Part shown: positions 7,127 to 12,577 of the stretch, piece after piece
Layout: each line of letters starts with the position of its first letter
Numbering within the stretch: the first letter of the stretch is position 1
NCBI GenBank assembly: GCA_964438715.1
Contig: CAYTLQ010000052.1
Coordinates: 1 to 12,577 of the forward strand
Direction of reading: 5' to 3'
From: CAYTLQ01 sp964438715
GTDB taxonomy: Bacteria; Bacteroidota; Ignavibacteria; Ignavibacteriales; Ignavibacteriaceae
DNA: 12,577 nucleotides
Position numbers and translations under genes: made by a program
The notes under the pieces: generated by a model
Told to the model about the DNA's origin: nothing
The model's input: the letters and a program-made list of their open reading frames with translations, nothing else
Database searches by the model: none

Positions 7127-7684
7127 ATGACAGATTTTGATGAACTGAGTTTTAATGTTCTCGTTAGTGAACATTTACATAGGGTATATGCAGTTTGTTT
7201 CGGTTTTGTTCGGAAAAAAGAAGATGCAGAAGACCTTACGCAGGAAGTTTTCGTGAAAGCATATAAAAATATCCACTCATTTCGGGGTGAGTGCTCAATG
7301 GGAACATGGCTCTACCGGATTGCTGTAACAACATCACTTGATTTTTTAAAGTCGAAACAAAGAAAAAAAAGACTGGGTGTAGTAAAAAAATTATTGGGGA
7401 TTGAAAGCGCAGTAAACCGGGTGGAAGCATTTAACGAAGAGCGGCCGGATATTTCCGCTGAACTTATGGAGCGGAGAGCGCTTTTGGAGGATTTACTGGA
7501 AATGTTGCCTGTATCGCAAAAAGCCGCAGTTATATTAAGTAAAATTAAAGGTTTCAAACTGTCAGAAATTGCTGATATTCTTCATACTTCTGAGTCTGCT
7601 GTGGAATCGTTGATTAGCAGAGGTATGATGAACCTAAAAAATTATGCAAAAAAATATTGTATTGAGTATGAGGATGGAAGATGA
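7127..7684 (+). CDS. ECF-type RNA polymerase sigma factor
   Basis: A 185-residue group 4 sigma factor. Region sigma-2 spans about 8-80, with the core-binding DAEDLTQEVFVKAYKNI (33-49) and the region 2.3/2.4 stretch GTWLYRIAVTTSLDFLKSK. Region sigma-4 spans about 115-172, with the helix-turn-helix LSEIADILHTSESAVESLIS. The linker (82-112) is fairly long and charged. There is no sigma-3 region and no C-terminal extension. It is first in a four-gene unit; its stop overlaps the next gene's start by four bases (ATGA). That coupling points to gene 2 as its regulator. ECF factors usually drive their own promoter, but I could not find a convincing -35/-10 pair upstream. No clear SD precedes the ATG. 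Confidence 0.92.
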   Translation: MTDFDELSFNVLVSEHLHRVYAVCFGFVRKKEDAEDLTQEVFVKAYKNIHSFRGECSMGTWLYRIAVTTSLDFLKSKQRKKRLGVVKKLLGIESAVNRVEAFNEERPDISAELMERRALLEDLLEMLPVSQKAAVILSKIKGFKLSEIADILHTSESAVESLISRGMMNLKNYAKKYCIEYEDGR

Positions 7685-8004
7685 AAAAACAATTACGATT
7701 TAAACATTCATTAAATGATTTGCTCGGAGAACTTGATACGCAGTATCAGGAATATTCTCCATTGCTTCATCAAAAAATAGTGAATGAAATTACTTCCCTG
7801 AAGTCTCAACGCACTATTGTGAACCGTAACGCAATACTAAAGCCCGCATTTTTGTTTTTATTGATACTACTTAATGTATTCACATTAGTGTATTTTCAGA
7901 AACAATCAGCGAACAATAATAACAGTATAAATGATTTGAGAGAAAATTTCAGAAAAGAGTTTGGAATGTCGGATAATTTTGAAAATACTTATCAGGAGCA
8001 GTAA
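7681..8004 (+). CDS. Single-helix membrane protein, candidate anti-sigma factor
   Basis: A 107-residue protein with no family I recognise by sequence. It has a soluble N-terminus of about 50 residues, one transmembrane segment at about 52-72 (ILKPAFLFLLILLNVFTLVYF) and a short polar periplasmic tail of about 35 residues rich in Asn. There is no zinc-binding HxxxCxxC motif. Size and topology match minimal anti-sigma factors such as CnrY, whose short cytoplasmic part wraps the ECF factor. The position supports this: ATGA overlap with the sigma gene upstream and TAATG overlap with the CnrX/Spy-like gene downstream. GAGGA lies 6 nt before the ATG, inside the sigma gene's end. The anti-sigma role is inferred from context, not from a motif. 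Confidence 0.7.
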   Translation: MKKQLRFKHSLNDLLGELDTQYQEYSPLLHQKIVNEITSLKSQRTIVNRNAILKPAFLFLLILLNVFTLVYFQKQSANNNNSINDLRENFRKEFGMSDNFENTYQEQ

Positions 8005-8486
8005 TGGACTATTTAACAAAAAATAAACTACTCTCAGTAATTGTCATTGTGTTTTTTATTCTCAATGCCGCAACAATAGGGGTGATGTGGTTTACCCTGC
8101 TAAAAAAGGATAAGCCAAATCCACCTCCACCGCCAGCTGATGTTTTCAGGGGACTTATACATATACTGGAGTTGAATGAGCAACAGGCAGAAAAATTACA
8201 CTCAATACAGGAAGCTCATCGTTCATTTATGTTACGGAATGATCTGGAAATACGGAGTAATAAGAAAAAGCTCATTAATGAAGTATTTCGTGAGTCTCCG
8301 AATTCCGATTCAGTCAGTGTCTGGATTGCTAATATTTCCCGACTGCAGGCAAATAAAGAAGAGTACATATATACACATCTTCGGAAGATCAGAGATCTCT
8401 GCGATGACAGGCAAAAAGAAATATTTAGGGATTTTATTGAAAAGTCGGCTCCTCCTCCTCCGGATGGACCACCTCCAATGAAATAA
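8004..8486 (+). CDS. Membrane-anchored periplasmic sensor-like protein (CnrX/Spy/CpxP type)
   Basis: A 160-residue protein with an N-terminal membrane anchor (about 9-32), a proline linker PNPPPPPAD (38-46), an all-helical periplasmic domain (about 47-147) and a second proline-rich tail (150-158). The helical part carries two degenerate LTxxQ-like sites, LNEQQAEKL (57-65) and CDDRQKEIF (133-141), placed as in Spy/CpxP and the Metal_resist (CnrX-like) fold. His53, His66, His72 and His125 could bind metal, but the HxxxH of CnrX is not evident, so metal sensing is unproven. It overlaps the candidate anti-sigma gene by one base (TAATG), with AGGAG 5 nt before the start. The likely job is to sense an envelope signal and modulate the anti-sigma factor. 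Confidence 0.75.
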   Translation: MDYLTKNKLLSVIVIVFFILNAATIGVMWFTLLKKDKPNPPPPPADVFRGLIHILELNEQQAEKLHSIQEAHRSFMLRNDLEIRSNKKKLINEVFRESPNSDSVSVWIANISRLQANKEEYIYTHLRKIRDLCDDRQKEIFRDFIEKSAPPPPDGPPPMK

Positions 8487-8520
8487 AATTTAAACAACCT
8501 AAAAGAGAAAGGAACAAAAA

Positions 8521-8961
8521 ATGAAAAGGCTCTTTGTAACACTAATAATGATAATTGCTGTAACGGCAATTTACGGACAACCCAAAAATAAAGATGATAA
8601 AAATCCACCTCCTCCGCCCGGTCATATGGACAGATATATGACATTGCCCGGACTAACAGAAGAGCAGAGAAGTCAAATTCATTTACTAATGGTGGAAAAT
8701 GGTAAAGCTATTCTGCCACTGCAAAATAAAATCGGGGAGCTGGAAGCCAGGCTGAGAACCTTGGTAACAGCAGAAAATGCCGACATGGATAAGATTAATT
8801 CGACAATTGATGAAATTAGCTCAGTTAAAGCATCTATCGCTAAATTACAGGAGAGTATGAATCAGAAAATAAGGAAAATGTTGAATGCCGAACAGCGATT
8901 AGTACTCGATAGCCGACCACCGGTAATGATGCCTCCGCCTCCACCACCTCATCAAAAATAA
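8521..8961 (+). CDS. Secreted Spy/CpxP-like periplasmic protein with proline-rich ends
   Basis: A 146-residue exported protein. Residues 1-19 form a signal peptide (KRLFVTLIMIIAVTAIYG, cleavage before Gln20), followed by a Lys/Asp-rich stretch and PPPPP (29-33). The helical core (about 38-130) carries two LTxxQ-type motifs, LTEEQR (45-50) and LNAEQR (121-126), the hallmark of Spy/CpxP chaperone-like proteins. A long amphipathic helix pair lies between them. The C-terminal tail is almost all Pro and Met, ending PPPPPPHQK. It lies 34 bp after the membrane-anchored homologue with AAAGGA 7 nt before the ATG, and a terminator follows 49 bp after the stop. It is probably the effector or feedback component of the ECF module, a periplasmic holdase or metal-binding protein; the exact function is unknown. 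Confidence 0.75.
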   Translation: MKRLFVTLIMIIAVTAIYGQPKNKDDKNPPPPPGHMDRYMTLPGLTEEQRSQIHLLMVENGKAILPLQNKIGELEARLRTLVTAENADMDKINSTIDEISSVKASIAKLQESMNQKIRKMLNAEQRLVLDSRPPVMMPPPPPPHQK

Positions 8962-9010
8962 GAGCTGAAACACAGTAGTAAATATTCATTAGTGTACGCG
9001 CTGAACATGC

Positions 9011-9039
9011 AAAGCGGAGGAATTACCCTCCGCTTTTTT
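9011..9039 (+). terminator. Intrinsic terminator of the ECF sigma operon
   Basis: A perfect 10-bp stem AAAGCGGAGG (9011-9020) / CCTCCGCTTT (9027-9036) with a 6-nt loop AATTAC runs into six T (9034-9039). The GC-rich core and U-tract make this the clearest terminator in the window. It ends the sigma-to-Spy transcription unit. Confidence 0.92.
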
Positions 9040-9220
9040 ACTATGTGTACATCAATTCACTCAAAATGATAATAAAAATCTATCGCTAATATTATCGAAA
9101 TTTTCTTAACGAAAAACTAAAAGAAGTGCACATAGCACATAGTGAACAATACAATAAATTTATAACACTAAAACTCAATGAGGAAGAAAACTACAAATAG
9201 ATACTACTGACTTAACGAAA

Positions 9221-10099
9221 CTAAATTTGGCCTCTCCAATTTGAATCAAATTTGCGGAACAATTCTCTATACTCAGAGACAATTTCAGATGAAAGGGGAC
9301 CTTTCTCCACACTCTCTGCAAGTTTTTTGATATGATCTGGTTTTCCAGAGCCGGCTATCGCAGTATCGGCGCCGGTATGAAAAACAGCAAATCTGATTGC
9401 CGTGTCATCAGGGTCGGGACCAAGGTCAAGATTCATTGCTCTCATTCTTCGCCAATACTCTTCGCAATAATCTCCTGCCGGCAATTGCTCAAATCTCCAG
9501 GGCCTGTTACCTAAAGGCCTCTTTGCAATAATTCCCATGCCGAACTCTTTTGCCTTGATACATAAGCCATCTATATTTCGCTGATCAAAAAGATTTAGGG
9601 AGGTCTGTATTGCAGTAAAAAAATTTCGATGTACAGCAAATTCCAACTCTTCATTTTCTCCCGAATAGGCTATACATCGTATTTTCCCCTCGCTCTTCAT
9701 TTTCCATAATGCTTCATAAATCTCCCCCATCTGTAATATATTCATCGGGCAGGAGTGAAGATGAACAATATCAATATAGTCGGTCTGTAATAATTTCAGT
9801 GCGGTGTGTGTGCCCTCAATAATGGCAGAGTATGTCCAATCGTGGACTCCGGGGATACCATATCCTATTTTTGTTGATAAAACAATATCCGGGCGTCTAT
9901 GAGATAAATGCCTGCCAATTCTTTCTTCCGAAAGTCCATAACCTCTTGCCGTATCTATTAGAGTAATACCGATATCGGGTAGTGTATTTAACAGATAAGA
10001 AACCTCCTGTTCCGTCAAGTTATTACCGCCAATATGTCCGGCACCAAAACCAAGTACAGAAACCGAAATTCCTGTTTTTCCGAATAAATTACTTTTCAT
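9221..10099 (-). CDS. Aldo/keto reductase family oxidoreductase
   Basis: A 292-residue NAD(P)H-dependent TIM-barrel oxidoreductase reducing an aldehyde or ketone; the substrate is unknown. The family tetrad is visible: Asp49 (LIDTARGYG), Tyr54, Lys77 (STKIGY) and His115 (IVHLHS). The start of the fold, TGISVSVLGFGAGHIGG, and the later GIIAKRPLGN and GSGKPDHI (cofactor-end loops) are also present. The frame is open further upstream to a TTG at 10141, but the ATG at 10099 is preferred: GAGG lies 5 nt before it (+ positions 10105-10108), and family members begin with a short KxxxFGxTG segment. The gene stands alone on the minus strand, divergent from the aminotransferase. The YWRRMRAMNLDLGPDPDD region (about 215-235) resembles AKRs of uncharacterised function. 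Confidence 0.88.
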   Translation of the reverse strand: MKSNLFGKTGISVSVLGFGAGHIGGNNLTEQEVSYLLNTLPDIGITLIDTARGYGLSEERIGRHLSHRRPDIVLSTKIGYGIPGVHDWTYSAIIEGTHTALKLLQTDYIDIVHLHSCPMNILQMGEIYEALWKMKSEGKIRCIAYSGENEELEFAVHRNFFTAIQTSLNLFDQRNIDGLCIKAKEFGMGIIAKRPLGNRPWRFEQLPAGDYCEEYWRRMRAMNLDLGPDPDDTAIRFAVFHTGADTAIAGSGKPDHIKKLAESVEKGPLSSEIVSEYRELFRKFDSNWRGQI

Positions 10100-10103
10100 T
10101 TCA

Positions 10104-10109
10104 TCCTCA
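10104..10109 (-). promoter_or_regulatory. Shine-Dalgarno fixing the aldo/keto reductase start
   Basis: On the minus strand TGAGGA lies just upstream of the ATG at 10099 (5 nt after GAGG). It supports this start over a TTG 42 bases further upstream. Confidence 0.6.
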
Positions 10110-10341
10110 AATGCTAAATTAAAAATGAAATATACTCTCAATTAAGCAAATAAAATTACCACTATATCATTAATCTGTGGACAACAACTAAGAGCATAGG
10201 GGAGATAAAGTGATACAATTCACGGTCAATTTTCCGGTAGCGGTTTCTTCCTGTGAAATATCAAAGTTTTTTATTAAAATTGCACAAGAAAGTCGTGTTA
10301 CTACTACCTTTTAAAACCCAGAAATAGAGGAAAATTATCGT

Positions 10342-11535
10342 TTGATTTCAGAACGGATTAAGAAAATTACATCCTCACCGACAATGAAAGTTGCGGCTGA
10401 GGCGAAAATGTTACAGGCACAGGGAATTGATGTAATTGATTTGAGTGTCGGTGAGCCTGATGCACCAACACCAAATAATATAAAAGAGGCTGCTATAAGG
10501 GCTATCCAGGAGAATAAAACCCGTTATACCCTTAACGGAGGGATAATTGAACTGAAAAAAGCTATTGCAGAAAAATTAAAAAAGGACAATAATCTTGAAT
10601 ATGGTTTAAATGAAATTATTGTGTCGTGCGGAGCGAAGCAGAGTATTTTTAATGCCATCCATACAACTGTATATACAGATGATGAGGTAATAATACCCTC
10701 CCCATATTGGGTCTCATATCCGGAAATGGTTATGCTGGCGCATGGCACCTCGGTTATTGTTGAGACCAGGGAGGAGAACGGGTTCAAACTAATGCCTGAA
10801 GAGCTCGAAAAGGTTATTACACCGCGTACAAAAATGCTGATCTTGTGTAATCCGTCTAATCCAACAGGTTCTACATATACCGGTGATGAATTGCATTCCC
10901 TCGCAGAAGTTTGTGCCGGAAAGGATTTTTACATTTTATCGGATGAGATTTATGAAAAACTCGTTTATGATAATTTGCCTTTTATCAGTTTCCCATCGCT
11001 TAATGATGAAATGAGACAAAGAACGATACTTGTAAACGGAGTTTCAAAATCTTACTCAATGACCGGATGGCGAATAGGATATACTGCTGCACCGGAACCC
11101 GTGATTAAAGGTATTGATAAAATTCAAAGTCATAGTACATCGAACCCTACTTCAATATCGCAGTATGCGGCGCTCGAGGCTATTACAGGTCCGCAGGAAG
11201 AAATTGAAGCAATGCGCATTGAGTTTGAAAAGCGCAGAAATTATTTATTTAGTGAATTAGTCAAAATAAAAGGCATCTCATGTTATAAATCGAAGGGAGC
11301 TTTTTACTTATTTCCAAATATCTCCGCTTTTTTCGGCTTGAAAACAGATACTTTAAAGATTGAAAACTCATTTGATTTTGCAATGTACCTCCTATATGAA
11401 GCACACATAGCTGCGGTTCCGGGCAGTGCTTTTGGTGCTGAAGGATTTATCAGATTTTCCTATGCCACATCAATGGAAAATTTACAAAATGCTGTTGAAC
11501 GATTAAACATTGCACTATCAAAGCTCAGGTCATGA
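10342..11535 (+). CDS. aspC: Aspartate (possibly aspartate/prephenate) aminotransferase, PLP fold type I
   Basis: A 397-residue class I aminotransferase that interconverts aspartate and 2-oxoglutarate with oxaloacetate and glutamate. Features in order: DLSVGEPDAPTP (33-44), RYTLNGG (61-67), SCGAKQSIFNA (95-105), CNPSNPTGS (169-177), SDEIYEKLVYD (200-210), the PLP-lysine motif VSKSYSMTGWRIGY with Lys236, and the substrate-carboxylate Arg371 in FIRFSYATS. Length and motifs fit the Thermus-type subgroup (1-beta) that includes prephenate aminotransferases, so a second role in tyrosine/phenylalanine synthesis through arogenate is possible. The start is TTG at 10342, since family proteins begin MISERIKK and the next ATG would remove 14 residues; AGAGGA sits 10 nt upstream. 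It is divergent from the aldo/keto reductase across about 240 bp. Confidence 0.92.
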   Translation: MISERIKKITSSPTMKVAAEAKMLQAQGIDVIDLSVGEPDAPTPNNIKEAAIRAIQENKTRYTLNGGIIELKKAIAEKLKKDNNLEYGLNEIIVSCGAKQSIFNAIHTTVYTDDEVIIPSPYWVSYPEMVMLAHGTSVIVETREENGFKLMPEELEKVITPRTKMLILCNPSNPTGSTYTGDELHSLAEVCAGKDFYILSDEIYEKLVYDNLPFISFPSLNDEMRQRTILVNGVSKSYSMTGWRIGYTAAPEPVIKGIDKIQSHSTSNPTSISQYAALEAITGPQEEIEAMRIEFEKRRNYLFSELVKIKGISCYKSKGAFYLFPNISAFFGLKTDTLKIENSFDFAMYLLYEAHIAAVPGSAFGAEGFIRFSYATSMENLQNAVERLNIALSKLRS

Positions 11536-11647
11536 GACGCAATATCCCTTTACCACACCCTGCAGTAAAAAAATAAGTATGCGGCAAATCTGAATTCCTC
11601 ACTGAAAATATGTAACTTTCGGTTTGTTTAAATATTTTTAGTGAATT

Positions 11648-12223
11648 ATGCTTTGCCTCCTAAACAACACTCAGGAAAAATGGATACAGACAGCAATAGA
11701 GAATATTGACCTAATCCTGATTGACCATGCACATTGCGAAAAGAAAGCAGCAGCCACGGGTTTAAGTTTACTTTCCACATATCCGGACAAAAGCGATATC
11801 GGTATAAAAATGTGTGAACTGGTTGAAGAGGAAATAGGTCATTACCGCGCTGTATTACAAATACTGATTGGAAGAAATCTCAAATTGAATCGGGATGACG
11901 GAGATCCGTATGTCAAGGAGCTACTTTCTTTTCTCAATAAAAATGAACCTGAAAGAATGATTGACAGATTGCTTTGTGCAGGAATAATTGAAGCGCGCTC
12001 CTGTGAGCGATTACAAATTCTTGGGAAGCATCTTCCTGATGAAGCGTTGAGAAAATTTTATTGGGATCTCAGCACTTCGGAAGCAGGCCATTATGTAACT
12101 TTTGTAAAACTTGCTAAACTTTATGCGCCTGAAGATAAAGTTGATGAGAGATTGAAATTTCTTTGCGAGAGGGAAGCAGAAATTATAAGCTCATTGAAAA
12201 ATGAACCACGAATACACGGATAA
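11648..12223 (+). CDS. miaE: MiaE-type tRNA 2-methylthio-N6-isopentenyladenosine-37 hydroxylase
   Basis: A 191-residue ferritin-like four-helix diiron protein. MiaE hydroxylates the isopentenyl group of ms2i6A at position 37 of tRNAs reading UNN codons, using O2. All iron ligands expected for the family can be placed: Glu31 (DHAHCEKKAA), Glu62 and His65 (EEEIGHY), Glu115 (GIIEARSCER), Glu145 and His148 (TSEAGHY). The duplicated ExxH arrangement and the EARSCERL segment are characteristic. The ATG at 11648 has no evident SD. It follows the aminotransferase by 112 bp and precedes a methyltransferase by 26 bp, possibly as one transcript. Activity requires MiaA and MiaB substrates made elsewhere. 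An O2-using enzyme suggests the host is at least microaerobic. Confidence 0.9.
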   Translation: MLCLLNNTQEKWIQTAIENIDLILIDHAHCEKKAAATGLSLLSTYPDKSDIGIKMCELVEEEIGHYRAVLQILIGRNLKLNRDDGDPYVKELLSFLNKNEPERMIDRLLCAGIIEARSCERLQILGKHLPDEALRKFYWDLSTSEAGHYVTFVKLAKLYAPEDKVDERLKFLCEREAEIISSLKNEPRIHG

Positions 12224-12240
12224 CAATAACAGCTGACATG

Positions 12241-12246
12241 AAGGAG
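12241..12246 (+). promoter_or_regulatory. Shine-Dalgarno choosing the methyltransferase start
   Basis: AAGGAG lies 3 nt before the ATG at 12250, a little close but strong. An in-frame ATG at 12238 would place this SD inside the coding sequence and has none of its own, so 12250 is preferred. Confidence 0.55.
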
Positions 12247-12249
12247 ATT

Positions 12250-12577
12250 ATGAAACTTAATCTTGGATGCGGAAAAGATTTAAAGCCCGGTTATATCAAT
12301 CTTGATATAGTTGATTACGGGGGAAATATGATTCACGACATCGATACATTCCCCTATCCGTTTGAAGAAAATACATTTGATGAAATCTATTGTTCTCATG
12401 TATTGGAGCATCTTGCAAGTTTTCATAAAACAGTCACGGAGCTCTATCGTATTGCAAAGCCCGATGCACATATTATTGTGTATGCGCCTTTCTTTCTAAA
12501 TACAAAATACTTTGGCGAACCGGATCATAAAATTCCATTTTCTATAAGAACCTTTGATAATTATGAATACATAGGTA
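12250..12577 (+). CDS. Class I SAM-dependent methyltransferase, 3' end outside the window
   Basis: 109 complete codons are visible and the frame is open at the window edge. The protein opens with MKLNLGCGKDLKPGYINLDI, the motif I glycine loop (LGCG) and the motif II acidic end of a Rossmann-fold methyltransferase. It continues with FPFEE-like YPFEENTFDEIYCSHVLEH (motif IV/V region), then ELYRIAKPDAHIIVYAP (post-motif helix and strand). This is the Methyltransf_11 style common in small-molecule, polysaccharide and lipid methyltransferases. The GEPDHKIPFSIRTFDNY segment resembles those of sugar or O-antigen-cluster methyltransferases; the substrate is unknown. It begins 26 bp after miaE and may share its transcript, but nothing in the sequence implies a tRNA substrate. 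Confidence 0.85.
   Translation, partial: MKLNLGCGKDLKPGYINLDIVDYGGNMIHDIDTFPYPFEENTFDEIYCSHVLEHLASFHKTVTELYRIAKPDAHIIVYAPFFLNTKYFGEPDHKIPFSIRTFDNYEYIG

Noticed and set aside
9101..9115. Inverted repeat TTTTC-TTAAC-GAAAA as a terminator for the aldo/keto reductase
   Set aside because: Only 5 bp of AT-rich stem, over 100 bp from the gene end, with a short T stretch.
9128..9142. Tandem GCACATA repeat plus a matching ACTATGTG upstream
   Set aside because: Two short copies only, and the inverted partner is about 90 nt away; consistent with chance.
10100..10141. Longer aldo/keto reductase starting at TTG 10141
   Set aside because: Adds 14 residues not expected at the start of this fold, while the ATG at 10099 has a well-placed SD.

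Overview
The window reads as a piece of an AT-rich chromosome, probably from the Bacteroidota/Chlorobiota/Ignavibacteria group. This is inferred from gene content (a SusB-type GH97 glycosidase, a two-helix membrane-anchored SpoIIE-like phosphatase, a SulP-STAS-cNMP fusion) and from a TAnnTTTG-like promoter box. Several genes also have clear Shine-Dalgarno (SD) sequences, which argues against a classical Bacteroides-type genome. No rRNA, tRNA, CRISPR array, insertion sequence, phage gene or origin was recognised, so the region looks like ordinary chromosome.

Layout, left to right. The left edge holds the 5' end of a minus-strand gene with a GxGHxxA motif like that of MGDG-synthase-type glycosyltransferases (1-95). 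After a gene-poor divergent spacer comes a plus-strand anion transporter fused to STAS and cyclic-nucleotide-binding domains (563-2821). A secreted GH97 alpha-glucosidase follows (3170-5311), then a membrane-anchored PP2C/SpoIIE-type phosphatase (5435-6523). The phosphatase converges, with a 5-bp gap, on a minus-strand MarR regulator (6529-6990).

Divergent from MarR is a tight four-gene unit (7127-8961): an ECF sigma factor, a 107-residue single-helix protein (candidate anti-sigma factor), a membrane-anchored CnrX/Spy-like periplasmic protein, and a secreted Spy/CpxP-like protein. The first three overlap by 1-4 bases, and a strong intrinsic terminator closes the unit. The layout recalls CnrYXH, so the best reading is a self-contained envelope- or metal-stress sensing module. 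It is the most interesting part of the window.

The right part holds a minus-strand aldo/keto reductase (9221-10099), a divergent aspartate/prephenate-type aminotransferase (10342-11535), a MiaE-type tRNA hydroxylase (11648-12223), and a SAM methyltransferase cut by the window end (12250-12577). These look like independent housekeeping genes, except that miaE and the methyltransferase are 26 bp apart and may be co-transcribed. Four of the thirteen genes appear to begin with TTG or GTG.
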